From Paenibacillus sp. FSL R5-0345 (GTDB taxonomy: Bacteria; Bacillota; Bacilli; Paenibacillales; Paenibacillaceae), in assembly GCF_000758585.1 (NCBI RefSeq), contig NZ_CP009281.1, positions 6,510,001 to 6,574,000 of the forward strand: a stretch of 64,000 nucleotides of DNA. Reading direction: 5' to 3'. This document shows positions 7,060 to 16,912 of this stretch, piece by piece. Under the pieces are notes generated by a model. It saw only the letters and a list, made by a program, of their open reading frames with translations. It was not told where the DNA came from and made no database searches. Both the position numbers and the translations under genes were made by a program. Position 1 is the first letter of the stretch, and the number at the start of each line of letters is the position of its first letter.

Positions 7060-8445
7060 ATGAGCTCAGTATCTACCCAGCAATTAGACACAAACAGCAA
7101 CAAGGCACATCGTTATATCGAAGACGTGTACGCACAGGTTGTTGCACGCAATCCTTTTGAGCCCGAATTCCATCAGGCTGTAAAGGAAATCCTCGAATCT
7201 TTGCTTCCGATCCTCGCTGCTGAACCTAAGTATCAGGAAAATGCCATTCTGGAAAGATTGGTCGAACCAGAACGTTTGATTATGTTCCGCGTACCTTGGA
7301 CGGATGATCAAGGCAAAGTAAGAGTGAACCGTGGGTATCGTGTACAGTTCAGTAGTGCAATCGGGCCTTACAAAGGCGGACTTCGTTTTCACCCATCCGT
7401 TAATGCTAGTATCATCAAATTCCTCGGCTTCGAGCAAATCTTCAAAAACGCTCTTACCGGCCAACACATCGGCGGAGGTAAAGGTGGATCCGACTTTGAT
7501 CCTAAAGGGAAATCCGAAGGCGAAATCATGCGTTTTGCACAAAGCTTCATGACTGAATTGCAAAATTACATCGGTCCTGACCAAGATGTTCCTGCAGGAG
7601 ATATCGGTGTAGGTGGTCGTGAGATTGGCTACATGTACGGACAATACAAGCGGATCCGCGGAGGATATCCGGCTGGCGTATTGACTGGTAAAGGTATTGG
7701 TTACGGCGGAAGTCAGGCTCGGACAGAGGCTACTGGTTACGGAACAGTTTATTTCGTAAACGAGATGCTGAAAGCAAAAGGCCTTTCCTTTGAAGGAAGC
7801 CGCGTTGTTGTTTCCGGTTCTGGTAACGTAGCGATCTATGCGATTGAAAAAGCAGTTCAGCTAGGTGCAACAGTCGTAGCTTGTAGTGACTCCGCTGGAT
7901 ATATCTATGACGAAAACGGCATTAACCTCGAAACTGTCCGCCGCCTGAAAGAAGTGGAAAGAAAACGGATTAGCGAGTATGTGAATGAACACCCTAACGC
8001 TGTGTATACCGAAGACTCCACGCAAATTTGGACTATTCCTTGTGATATCGCCCTTCCGAGTGCTACTCAGAATGAGATTGATGAAACCATGGCATTGAAA
8101 CTAATTGAGAACGGTGTTAAAGCAGTAGGCGAAGGTGCCAACATGCCATCCACCCTCGAAGCTATTCATCAGTTCCAACAAGCTGGAGTGCTATTCGCAC
8201 CTGCCAAAGCTGCTAATGCTGGCGGCGTAGCTGTATCTGCGCTTGAAATGGCACAAAACAGCATGCGTATGTCTTGGAGCTTTGAAGAAGTTGATACGAA
8301 GCTGCATGAGATCATGGTTTCCATCTATCAACAATCTGTAGATGCATCCGAGCAGTATGGACAGTCCGGCAATCTCGTTGCAGGAGCGAACATCGCTGGA
8401 TTCAAAAAAGTAGCCGATGCTATGTTGGCTGAAGGTGTAATCTAA
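7060..8445 (+). CDS. gdhA: NADP-specific glutamate dehydrogenase
   Basis: Makes glutamate from 2-oxoglutarate and ammonium with NADPH, the low-affinity route of ammonium assimilation. The 461 residues match the hexameric class I enzyme. Substrate-binding PYKGGLRFHPSVN (103-115) and catalytic GGGKGGSDFDPKGK (138-151, Lys141) are intact. The Rossmann domain has VVVSGSGNVAIYA and then ACSDSAG, the pattern of NADP-preferring enzymes. AAAGGCGG lies before the ATG. It is monocistronic, with a strong terminator after it. About 240 bases upstream hold no gene; I could not choose a clear promoter there. Confidence 0.95.
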   Translation: MSSVSTQQLDTNSNKAHRYIEDVYAQVVARNPFEPEFHQAVKEILESLLPILAAEPKYQENAILERLVEPERLIMFRVPWTDDQGKVRVNRGYRVQFSSAIGPYKGGLRFHPSVNASIIKFLGFEQIFKNALTGQHIGGGKGGSDFDPKGKSEGEIMRFAQSFMTELQNYIGPDQDVPAGDIGVGGREIGYMYGQYKRIRGGYPAGVLTGKGIGYGGSQARTEATGYGTVYFVNEMLKAKGLSFEGSRVVVSGSGNVAIYAIEKAVQLGATVVACSDSAGYIYDENGINLETVRRLKEVERKRISEYVNEHPNAVYTEDSTQIWTIPCDIALPSATQNEIDETMALKLIENGVKAVGEGANMPSTLEAIHQFQQAGVLFAPAKAANAGGVAVSALEMAQNSMRMSWSFEEVDTKLHEIMVSIYQQSVDASEQYGQSGNLVAGANIAGFKKVADAMLAEGVI

Positions 8446-8491
8446 TCAAGCATAAACAAACGGCGTTGCAATCCTAAACGTCAGATATACG

Positions 8492-8539
8492 AAGTCCCCG
8501 TAACCGGTGAGTAAGCAGCCGGGTACGGGGACTTTTTTG
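8492..8539 (+). terminator. Terminator of gdhA
   Basis: AAGTCCCCGTA pairs with TACGGGGACTT, with an inner CCGG / CCGG pairing, and a six-T run follows. Confidence 0.9.
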
Positions 8540-8544
8540 TACAA

Positions 8545-9258
8545 CTATGATTTCCAACCTGGGATTTGCCGCAAATCGCCATCCCATATAGAATACGTAC
8601 TCTTCACAACCATATTAGAAGGCGAAGAAGCCGTGTGTATATAGCAGGAATCTATGCCTACCTTCAGAGCACCCTCAATATCCGTACGAGGATCATTTCC
8701 AATCATAATAGCTGAGCTCAAATCCGCTTCATATTTGTCGACTAAGTAGCTGTAAAATAGCGGATCAGGCTTACTCACCCCTGCTTCCGAAGAGATCGCA
8801 ATGCCATCGAATAGATGGATGATTCCTAGCATAGTTAATTCTGCTTCAATGAAAGTCTTCTGCCCGTTGGAGAGCAGGAATACTTTTTTGCCACGTTCTC
8901 TTAACGTTTGTAGAATTTCAGCAACACCGTCATATAGAGAGATATGGACCATCGATAATGTCCGCAGCCATCTAACGGTTTCATATAACCATACTTGATC
9001 CGGTTCTCCGCCTAGTTGACGGGCCACAGACCGAAACACTTCCTCCATTACGAAATCCGGATACTCACAGCTCCGTGCGGCTTCACTTAGCTGAAGATCC
9101 CGCTCCTGTAGAAACCGTTCTTGCAGTTCTCCCCCTGATATAGAGAGTCCCTGGTATCCAAAATGGAGAGCCAGCCGTCCCCACACCTCAGAATGCTCCT
9201 CATCTGTCTTAATATCAATTAGCGTACCGTACAGATCGAAAATATAAGTCTGATACAT
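8545..9258 (-). CDS. HAD-superfamily hydrolase (FDxYGT type)
   Basis: 237-residue cytosolic phosphatase-like protein. Motif I is FDLYGTLID with nucleophile Asp8; the second position is Tyr, as in haloacid-dehalogenase-type and YjjG-like members. Motif II is LLSNGQ, motif III Lys in SKPDPLFY, motif IV IGNDPRTDI. A helical cap lies between motifs I and II (about 20-95). Likely substrates are small phosphorylated metabolites or nucleotides, unresolved from sequence. The stop faces the gdhA terminator, and the DUF2339 gene lies 33 bases upstream on the same strand. Confidence 0.85.
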   Translation of the reverse strand: MYQTYIFDLYGTLIDIKTDEEHSEVWGRLALHFGYQGLSISGGELQERFLQERDLQLSEAARSCEYPDFVMEEVFRSVARQLGGEPDQVWLYETVRWLRTLSMVHISLYDGVAEILQTLRERGKKVFLLSNGQKTFIEAELTMLGIIHLFDGIAISSEAGVSKPDPLFYSYLVDKYEADLSSAIMIGNDPRTDIEGALKVGIDSCYIHTASSPSNMVVKSTYSIWDGDLRQIPGWKS

Positions 9259-9291
9259 CCCCGTCTTCCTTCCTATGGTTCACTTGGTAGT

Positions 9292-11859
9292 CTACCCCTT
9301 AGTCACATTCTCCGTTGCTGCCTGCCCCTCCTCCATTTTGTTCGATACCTTTTGATAAAGATAGGAGATGCCAAGCAGGCAAATTCCAAAGCTGGCATAA
9401 GCGATGATTTTACTTCCGGTATTTAGTAGTCCCAGATCGTATAGCAGCAGCTTACCTGTTGCCATTAATGTTAATCCAAGACCGAAGCGTCGGATGTACA
9501 CATATCTTTTGCGGAAGCCGTACATGATGAACAGAACTGCTATTAATAGATAAACGAGACTAAATATTAATCCCGCATCACTCAATTGCAGCTGTACCCC
9601 TAGAAAAGCGGTGATGATTCCGAGTAGATACACTCCCATGAAGACAGGGTAAATCTCCATGCTTTTATACTCACGTTTAAGTACGGTGATCAGCAGATCA
9701 CGTCCGCTAAACCATACGAAGATATTAAAGATGATAAGTACACTCAGCGCGATATAATCAGCCCCGGTATTACGTGCAATATCATTCTGCAGACTTGGCA
9801 GGCCCACTGTAATCACCAAGCAAATAGCATAACCTATCCCAAAGAGAAGTCTCACAAAATATTTAACGATGGTGTCATACAACACCTTCACCTTCGGCAA
9901 TACATAGGCTAGAACAATAGTTAACAGAGCAGACAGCAGCAAATTATAGAAGGTTCTATGTGAGAAATCCTCCGGTACAGCCAGACGATACAGTCTTCTC
10001 GATTCATACAATCCATAGATCCAGAAATTCAATAACGCTGCGTATTTAAACCATAGGGCTAAGGTGATTTCGTATGGCTCACTGCGCTGCAGAGCATCCT
10101 TGCGGTTATGTTGAACGGCATACCATACGGCGATAATCAGCATGCCTGCAGTAATGAAGAAATATTTTAGCGGAAAATAAGCGTCTGCAGAATTCATCCA
10201 TTCATTGGCTATATCTAACTGCATCGGTACATTTAGTCCGAAGAACACCACAAGGCACAGCGTCAAAATACCCCAGCCTGCCTTTTCCATCCCCTTAAAC
10301 CGATTCAGATTACCAAACAAGGTAAGCACGACGCCTTCAATCAACCAGCCAATGGACCACCAAGCCGCTCCGAATTGGAAAGGAATCATTAGAATACCGA
10401 AGGTCAACGAAGTAGCGTAGAACAGCAACATGCTTTCTTTTTCCTGTGGCATTAGCTTCTGGATTCCTCGTCCAAGCCCTAGATACAGCAGACAGAAGAC
10501 CAGCGCCAGCGCACCGTTGTAATCCTCCAGCCCTGCATCCAGGAATAGAAGATACAAGGTGAGGCAGCTAATAAACGTATTGCATCCTAATAGAGAGAAA
10601 TCCCACCAAGACAGCTTGGAGCGATACTTGAACGGGTACCATAACGTAATGCCCAAATACATGGCAAAAGTCAGTATCGCATAAATCATATTCACTCCGT
10701 TGCTATCTGATAACGCTATTAATATCAGCATGGAAGGTGTATTAAATAAGTAACTGATATAATTGACAACGTTCCAACGTTTGCGGAAGGAGATCAATAG
10801 AATGAACAAGTTTAATAGAAACAAGTAACCCATCGCCACGTAAACCGCATTGCCCGAAAGACCGAATGCCCCCAAATAAGAGTATAGTGGCAAATACCCT
10901 CCGATTAAGCCCAAAGCACAAATACTTCGTGATTCATACCTTAGAGACAGAAGTACAGCAGTTAAAGTGATGAGTACGGATAAGGATAGCCCTACATAAA
11001 TACTGATAATATCCAGTAAAAAATAGCTATAGAACACAGAGCCGTACAGCACTGAAATTCCGCCGCCAAGCAGCCCTAAAGCGAACGTCCCTTTACCTTT
11101 GCGATACAGCCACTCCCCGCCCCCTAACATCAGTAATCCTAATAGAAAAAAGGCGCTCCCCTTCATATAACCTGTGAACCAGTTGGAATAGGAATATCTG
11201 AATGCCGCTCCCACGGCCAAAATCAGCAGCAGGATCCCAAGTTTGTTAATCCAGCCAAGTCCGATCTTCATTTCGATCTGATTTTGTTTTCTTCGACGCT
11301 CCAATACTTCTTCACTGATCTCTTCTGAGGCAAAATCATGTAATCCGTTATCCATGCTAGCGTTCTGATGAATTTCGGATTCCCTCAGCTTTTGTCGCTG
11401 CGCTAGTACACGCTCATTCAACTCCGCCGACAACGCTCCAATCCGGCTGGATAACTCTACTTTATCCTCCCCGAGCTGCCTCGAAGCTGTTTGGTACAGC
11501 TGCTGAATGCGACGCTTCGTCTCCATTTCAAAAGCCGTCAGCCGGTCTGTATGGGCAAGGCTTTTAGAGGCAAAATAAGTCTGCAGCTTCTGTCTCGACA
11601 AGCTAAGAATGCCAAGCTTCTCATTTAAGATTTGTTCCGTTAGTGTAATTTTTAGCTCGGTATTCTCTTCTTGAAGCTTCCCTACCTGAGTCTTTAACTC
11701 AACTAAAGCAAGCTTATGTTTCTCATGTTGCTTCTTCAAGTGTTCATTCTCATTGACCAGATCGTGACTTTCATATTCCGCAATCAGAGCTTCATATTCT
11801 TTAATAAGCCCGTCCTGCTGGACCTTCATAAATCTAAGTCGATCTTTGAATGACTCCAT
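9292..11859 (-). CDS. DUF2339-type large polytopic membrane protein
   Basis: 855 residues. An N-terminal cytoplasmic coiled coil of about 170 residues, rich in Glu, Lys and Leu, is followed by roughly 20 or more closely spaced hydrophobic helices. This is the layout of DUF2339 proteins, whose function is unknown. AGGAGG precedes the ATG. It is probably cotranscribed with the HAD hydrolase. No catalytic motif is recognisable; a role in envelope assembly or transport would be a guess. Confidence 0.8.
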   Translation of the reverse strand: MESFKDRLRFMKVQQDGLIKEYEALIAEYESHDLVNENEHLKKQHEKHKLALVELKTQVGKLQEENTELKITLTEQILNEKLGILSLSRQKLQTYFASKSLAHTDRLTAFEMETKRRIQQLYQTASRQLGEDKVELSSRIGALSAELNERVLAQRQKLRESEIHQNASMDNGLHDFASEEISEEVLERRRKQNQIEMKIGLGWINKLGILLLILAVGAAFRYSYSNWFTGYMKGSAFFLLGLLMLGGGEWLYRKGKGTFALGLLGGGISVLYGSVFYSYFLLDIISIYVGLSLSVLITLTAVLLSLRYESRSICALGLIGGYLPLYSYLGAFGLSGNAVYVAMGYLFLLNLFILLISFRKRWNVVNYISYLFNTPSMLILIALSDSNGVNMIYAILTFAMYLGITLWYPFKYRSKLSWWDFSLLGCNTFISCLTLYLLFLDAGLEDYNGALALVFCLLYLGLGRGIQKLMPQEKESMLLFYATSLTFGILMIPFQFGAAWWSIGWLIEGVVLTLFGNLNRFKGMEKAGWGILTLCLVVFFGLNVPMQLDIANEWMNSADAYFPLKYFFITAGMLIIAVWYAVQHNRKDALQRSEPYEITLALWFKYAALLNFWIYGLYESRRLYRLAVPEDFSHRTFYNLLLSALLTIVLAYVLPKVKVLYDTIVKYFVRLLFGIGYAICLVITVGLPSLQNDIARNTGADYIALSVLIIFNIFVWFSGRDLLITVLKREYKSMEIYPVFMGVYLLGIITAFLGVQLQLSDAGLIFSLVYLLIAVLFIMYGFRKRYVYIRRFGLGLTLMATGKLLLYDLGLLNTGSKIIAYASFGICLLGISYLYQKVSNKMEEGQAATENVTKG

Positions 11860-12017
11860 AGCGCCTCCTAATGTGAGCTATTGTTAATATTTCCATTTTA
11901 CTACAAACGGAACGGTCTCTTGCTCTTTTTATACAAAAAAACTGCAACATATTGGAGAGATGCCCCGTCTAGATAATAACAACACTAACAAATCAACTTA
12001 AAAAGGAGCTCACAACT

Positions 12018-13058
12018 ATGAACAACACCTTAAAAACAAGTATGGTTCTCTTAACTTTGTCCCTAGCACTTTCAACAGGAGCAGCTTATGCCGCACCAAC
12101 CACAACTTCTGCAAAAAATGATGCTACTCAAACCTCTGTTAACGCTAATCAAAAGACGTTTGCAATTGAAATCAACGGTTCCACTCTGAAGGAAACTGGC
12201 TTCCAGACTACAAATGGAAAAGAGCCTATGGTGCCACTTCGTTCGGTTAGTGAAGCACTCGGCTTCGAATTAACTTGGAATGGACAAACTAAATCCGTTG
12301 ATCTTATCAATGGTGCTGTATTCACTACAGTAAAAGCCGGAGAAGATCGCTATAGCATCAATAAAATGAACACTACGCTTGGAACTGCACCACAATTGGT
12401 TAACTCCATTTTGTATGTTCCAGCTTCCTTTGTAAGTGAAATTATCCATCACAACATGACAGTGAAGGGAGATTCCATCGTGATCACTGATGCTAATCAG
12501 CAAGAGCACATGACCAAGACTGGCGTGATTACAGCTGTCAATAATGAGGGTAAATTCCAATCCGTTCAGATTCAAGGTGTTGGCACAGATGGCATCGTAC
12601 TGAATGTAGGTGAAGATACGACTATCGAAATGGCAGACGGTACTAAGCTTGCACTGAAAGATCTTCAGATCGGTATGACCGTAAAAGCTGAGCATTCCAT
12701 GATCATGACCATGAGCTTGCCGCCGCAAACTCCAACTTACAAAATCACTGTTCTAGATGAGCAGAAACAAAATGATCTTCTGGGCACTGCTGGTGCCATT
12801 GAAGAAGTTCAAAAAGACGATGAAGGAAACATCAGCATCACCGTTAAAGGCAATGGTCTTAGCGAACAATCACAAAAAGAAGTAGTCCTTCGCATTAGTA
12901 AAGATACTGTGCTAATGAACCCTGATGGCAAAGCTGTAAACAGCAGTGAGCTTGTAAAAGGTGCAAAAGTTATAGGATTCTACAGCCCTATGCTGACTAA
13001 GAGCCTGCCACCGATTGGCACCGCTGTTAAAGTCGTAGTAGATTCCGCTCAACAATAA
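12018..13058 (+). CDS. Secreted protein with copper amine oxidase N-terminal-like (stalk) domain
   Basis: 346 residues with a Sec signal peptide (cleavage near AYA-A at about 26) and a stalk domain (about 46-155) containing MVPLRSVSEALGFELTWNGQTK and ILYVPASFVSE, a fold often found in Paenibacillus and Bacillus cell-surface proteins. The remainder is two similar beta-rich segments, each with a VGEDTTIEM/ISKDTVLMN and SLPP pattern, suggesting an internal duplication. No enzyme residues are seen and no copper amine oxidase catalytic domain is present. AAAGGAG precedes the ATG. Confidence 0.85.
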   Translation: MNNTLKTSMVLLTLSLALSTGAAYAAPTTTSAKNDATQTSVNANQKTFAIEINGSTLKETGFQTTNGKEPMVPLRSVSEALGFELTWNGQTKSVDLINGAVFTTVKAGEDRYSINKMNTTLGTAPQLVNSILYVPASFVSEIIHHNMTVKGDSIVITDANQQEHMTKTGVITAVNNEGKFQSVQIQGVGTDGIVLNVGEDTTIEMADGTKLALKDLQIGMTVKAEHSMIMTMSLPPQTPTYKITVLDEQKQNDLLGTAGAIEEVQKDDEGNISITVKGNGLSEQSQKEVVLRISKDTVLMNPDGKAVNSSELVKGAKVIGFYSPMLTKSLPPIGTAVKVVVDSAQQ

Positions 13059-13085
13059 AAAGAATAACGTTATCAACCATCCTAA

Positions 13086-13104
13086 AGCTGTCCACTGGAC
13101 AGCT
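13086..13104 (+). terminator. First of two consecutive hairpins after the stalk-domain gene
   Basis: Perfect eight-pair stem AGCTGTCC / GGACAGCT with a three-base loop and no T-run. It lies directly before the main terminator and may protect the mRNA 3' end or stall polymerase. Confidence 0.5.
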
Positions 13105-13114
13105 CGCACAAACT

Positions 13115-13155
13115 AAACAAGCGCGCGCCAATACTCCATTGGCGCGCGCTTGTTT
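13115..13155. terminator. Very strong bidirectional terminator
   Basis: AAACAAGCGCGCGCCAAT pairs perfectly with ATTGGCGCGCGCTTGTTT around a five-base loop. It separates the converging stalk-domain gene and hybrid kinase gene. Confidence 0.9.
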
Positions 13156-13176
13156 GATTTTCTAGAATCTATCACC

Positions 13177-15894
13177 TTATGCATCACTCGTTAGGATTAA
13201 TTGCATCAATGCTAATAAACGATCTAAGTTAATGGGCTTGCTGAGATAATCTGTTGCACCCGCTTGTAAGATTTTAGCCTTATCTTCCTTCATCGCCTTC
13301 GCAGTCAGTGCTATGATTGGAATTCTTTTCCTTGTCGGCATTTGTCTGATTCGAGTGATAGCCTCATATCCGTTCATTACCGGCATCATGATATCCATAA
13401 GAACAATATCTATGGATGCAGATTGCTCCAGCGCATATATGCCTTTCTCTCCATCAGTAGCTGTTGTTACCTGCAGTCCACGCTTCCTTAACGTGTTAGA
13501 TAACGCGAACAGATTTCGCTCATCATCATCCACAATTAGAACATGCTTATGATTTAACGAGGTGAAGTCACTACCTGTATTCTCACTAGTTGCAGCGGCA
13601 AGAGCAACCGAGCTTTCTTCCTCCTGATTAAGTTCTACTTTCTCAGCAGTTTCTTCAAGGCTAGGGTCCTGAAGCTCCAATGGTAAATACACCGTAAAGA
13701 CACTACCCTTTCCTTCTTGACTCTCCACTGTAATCCCACCGCCGAGCAGTGTTGCCAGTTCTCTGGATATGGATAACCCAAGCCCAGTTCCACCATATTG
13801 ACGCTCTGTATTTCCATTGGCCTGTTGAAAAGCCTCGAAAATAATGGACTGCTTCTCATGAGGAATTCCAATTCCAGTATCTTTGATAGCGAAAGCAATA
13901 AATAACCCAGTTTCCAAATTCCCCAAACTCAGTAATTCGTCTTTAGTCGCTAAGCGTATTTCAAGAGTTACTGAACCTTTAGCTGTAAACTTAAATGCAT
14001 TGGACAGCAGATTTATAATAATTTGCCGTACCCTTTGCGCATCCGAATAAAATAGCGGAGGTAAATCCTCCCCGAGTTGTATATGAAAAGGAATCTCTTT
14101 TTTGCGAGACAGCTGGCTGAAGCTTTGAATCATTGCCTCCGGGATCTCCGTTAGATTTATCGCTTCAATTTCAATATTCAGCTTCCCTGCCTCAACCTTG
14201 GACAAATCCAAAATATCGTTAATCAGCGTTAGCAGATCTTGTCCCGAAGAATGAATCGCTTGTGAGAATTCAATATCCTCCCCGCTTAAGGCTCCCGACT
14301 GATTCTCCATGAGAAATTCGGAAAGCAACAGTATGCCATTAAGCGGGGTTCGGAGTTCATGAGACATATTAGCCAGAAACTCCGATTTATATTGGGAGCT
14401 TTGCCGCAATAACTCCGCTGATCGAGCTAGTTCTGCTTGAGCTTTTTCAGCCTCTAATGTCTTTAGTTCAGCTAAGAAATTCTTATCTTCCAGCTTTCTA
14501 TTCGTTGCATGTAATGACTCTGTCTGGATTTGTAGCTCCTCAGACTGAGTTTGTAGTTCTTCGGTATACACCTGAAGTTCTTCGTTTAAGCGCTGGGATT
14601 GTTCCAGAAGCTGATCAATTCTCATACTGCTGATCGTACTGTTAATCGCAGCACCAAATGCATTAGAAATAGACTCCAGGAAGTCGATCTGCGGCTCCGT
14701 AAGTGGAGAAAAGGTGGCGATTTCTACCACAGCAACGACCTCACCCGAAAAAGAAACAGGAAGTAATAAAAGGGATTTGGGAGCAGAAAGGCCCAACCCG
14801 GATTGAATGCTAATATAATTTTCCGGTAGATCCTGAAGATGCATTAAGCGCGCTTCTTTAGCACATTGACCAACTAAGCCTTCTCCGATTAGAAATGGCC
14901 GATGATCTGTAATACCGCTGTTTCCAGCATACGTAGAAGTTCTATTTAGCAAGTCTCGATTATGATCTTGCGTTCGTATGTATAAGGCACCATATGGATA
15001 ACCAATAACTTCTGCAGTTTTACCTAAGAAGACATCTCCTAGTTGTGAGACGCGTGTGATGCCCTGATACCTTGATAGTAAATCATTAGCATGATCCTGC
15101 ATCCATATTCGTTCTTGCTGCGTGTCTATCAGATGATTGGTAGCGACGCTAAGATCCCTGATTTCATCATTCGTGGTAATCTCGACCCTTGTCTTCATGT
15201 CATCCGTCGAATTTAAGCCCGCAATCGTACGGGTAACCTTACGAATCGTACTAACGATGGCATGTGAAATCATCCACGAGGCGACCAAAGAAGCAATAGC
15301 AATAACCGCCCAAGCAATATAGAGGAGCTCCAGCAGCAATTTGTTCCGATCGGCCTGTCCAGATATCAAATCATTAGTGTTCTGATTCATCGTCTCGCGG
15401 TAAGTATTGATCTGATTACGAATCTGGTCCATTTGCTCCTTACCATCATCCGAATTGAAATATCGTAAGATTCCAGCTTGCTGTCCCTCTTTTTTCAATT
15501 CGATTATATAATCCCCGGACTGCTTGATCCACTGCTGGATACTATTTTCGATGCCTATCAGACGCTGATGCTGCAAGGAATCATTAGCAGTCAGCATGGA
15601 GAGCTCATCATAATTCGCCTTCCATTGCGCTTTCCCCAAATTGTAGGGCTCCAAGTATTTATCATCACCGGTGATAATATATCCTCGTTGTCCCGTTTCC
15701 ATATCTAGAATGTTCTTCTCGATCTGATTAGCCAAACTAGTTATCTTTCGGTCCTGATGGGAAATAAAGCTGGTTTCCCGCTGCAGCGCATTGATTCTAT
15801 CATGCATGACTATCACGAACCCTAGCAGGCAGATTACGATAAAGACTGTAATGGATAGAATTTTATACTGCAAAGTAAATCGATGCTTTTTCAC
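13177..15894 (-). CDS. Hybrid sensor histidine kinase: CHASE3-HAMP-GAF-HisKA-HATPase-receiver
   Basis: 905-residue membrane sensor. A helix at about 10-30 and one near 185-210 flank an extracellular CHASE3 domain (NILDMETGQRGYIITGDDKYLEPY). HAMP, GAF (about 280-425) and a coiled coil rich in EELQ repeats follow. HisKA has FLANMSHELRTPLNG with His512; HATPase has NLLSNAFKFT, DTGIGIP and GGTGLGLSIS. The C-terminal receiver has Asp834 in VLMDIMMPVMNG and Lys in LSKP. A GTG start follows GGAGGCACTTT. No separate output regulator is adjacent, so phosphorelay partners lie elsewhere. The neighbouring diguanylate cyclase is on the same strand but separated by the AlkD gene. Confidence 0.93.
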   Translation of the reverse strand: MKKHRFTLQYKILSITVFIVICLLGFVIVMHDRINALQRETSFISHQDRKITSLANQIEKNILDMETGQRGYIITGDDKYLEPYNLGKAQWKANYDELSMLTANDSLQHQRLIGIENSIQQWIKQSGDYIIELKKEGQQAGILRYFNSDDGKEQMDQIRNQINTYRETMNQNTNDLISGQADRNKLLLELLYIAWAVIAIASLVASWMISHAIVSTIRKVTRTIAGLNSTDDMKTRVEITTNDEIRDLSVATNHLIDTQQERIWMQDHANDLLSRYQGITRVSQLGDVFLGKTAEVIGYPYGALYIRTQDHNRDLLNRTSTYAGNSGITDHRPFLIGEGLVGQCAKEARLMHLQDLPENYISIQSGLGLSAPKSLLLLPVSFSGEVVAVVEIATFSPLTEPQIDFLESISNAFGAAINSTISSMRIDQLLEQSQRLNEELQVYTEELQTQSEELQIQTESLHATNRKLEDKNFLAELKTLEAEKAQAELARSAELLRQSSQYKSEFLANMSHELRTPLNGILLLSEFLMENQSGALSGEDIEFSQAIHSSGQDLLTLINDILDLSKVEAGKLNIEIEAINLTEIPEAMIQSFSQLSRKKEIPFHIQLGEDLPPLFYSDAQRVRQIIINLLSNAFKFTAKGSVTLEIRLATKDELLSLGNLETGLFIAFAIKDTGIGIPHEKQSIIFEAFQQANGNTERQYGGTGLGLSISRELATLLGGGITVESQEGKGSVFTVYLPLELQDPSLEETAEKVELNQEEESSVALAAATSENTGSDFTSLNHKHVLIVDDDERNLFALSNTLRKRGLQVTTATDGEKGIYALEQSASIDIVLMDIMMPVMNGYEAITRIRQMPTRKRIPIIALTAKAMKEDKAKILQAGATDYLSKPINLDRLLALMQLILTSDA

Positions 15895-16142
15895 AAAGTG
15901 CCTCCATCCTGTCTTCTAACCATAGCCCCTTACCTAATCCCCTTTATTTAAGGCTCTTTACTCTTTCACTAGTACTCCGCTAAGTCTTCTATATGGATTT
16001 TTACTGCTTCTAAATTAAACACTTTTTGATACGATTGAAACACTTGTCTATTGGGCCATAAAAAACCTCCAAGCTTACACACTCCTCAATGGAAACGAGT
16101 CAGAAATGGAGTGTCTACTTGAAGGGAATATTGCAATCTCTA

Positions 16143-16856
16143 TTAACAAATACAAGTCTTCTTCTTCACACCAAGCTTTCCAGCCTGTTCAACCTTAGCA
16201 ATATAGTCTACAGCGAGTGGTACTTTACATGCGGTTGGTCCCATATGCACTTGGACCTTTCCAATGCTTGCAGCAATCTGCGTGGCCTCATCATACAGTT
16301 CGGTTACGCTGCTGCCAGCAATAATTACAAACATATTCATCGTGTAACGAACTCGATTCCGTTCCTGATGAATGGTTGTTTGTATTTGCTGTAATAGCTC
16401 TCTGATCTCAGCGATGTCCAGCAGATCATCCGGCGTAACTGAAATGTAATTTCCATAAGTACTCCAGCCGCAAGTAGCCACCATTTCATCCGAGGAACGA
16501 ATCCACTCTCTGGCGAGCTCCAATGCGAATGGACTCTCTGCGGCGACAGAGGCTACCGTATATTCCGCTAAAGCAGAGCAGTAAGCTGCCTCTACCCAGC
16601 TTTGAAGCTCTTCCTTCGTAAGCGTCTTGGGGTCAATTGTAAGTCCTGCTAAATACATCGCATCATAATTACCCGTCTGATACAATGCGCGAGCCAGACT
16701 TTGGTCTTTCTTGATATCCTTCACCAGCTTCTTCATGTCCCCAATTCTTACTCCGAATAAAGGCTCCTTAGCACCATGTCGTATAAAGGTACGCTTTGTC
16801 TGCTCTGTACCCATTTCCTCAAGCTTACTCATCACTTCATTAATTGTCAGATTCAT
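16143..16856 (-). CDS. AlkD-like DNA alkylation repair protein (HEAT-like repeats)
   Basis: 237-residue all-helical protein of the DNA alkylation repair family, which flips out or recognises alkylated bases. Visible hallmarks are FGVRIGDMKKLVKDIKKD near the N-terminus, MYLAGLTIDP, and the WSTYGNYIS segment around the middle. The C-terminus KKKTCIC is unusual but in frame. AGGGGTG precedes the ATG. It lies 56 bases after the diguanylate cyclase gene and may be cotranscribed with it. Whether it is an active glycosylase cannot be told. Confidence 0.82.
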   Translation of the reverse strand: MNLTINEVMSKLEEMGTEQTKRTFIRHGAKEPLFGVRIGDMKKLVKDIKKDQSLARALYQTGNYDAMYLAGLTIDPKTLTKEELQSWVEAAYCSALAEYTVASVAAESPFALELAREWIRSSDEMVATCGWSTYGNYISVTPDDLLDIAEIRELLQQIQTTIHQERNRVRYTMNMFVIIAGSSVTELYDEATQIAASIGKVQVHMGPTACKVPLAVDYIAKVEQAGKLGVKKKTCIC

Positions 16857-16912
16857 TAGGACACCCCTTCTTCTTCGTTGCTCAGCACGCAGATCTGGCT
16901 TCTCGATGTTCC

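Noticed and set aside
7084..7644. A 186-codon open frame antisense to gdhA
   Set aside because: gdhA is certain from its motifs; the antisense frame has no family features or ribosome site.
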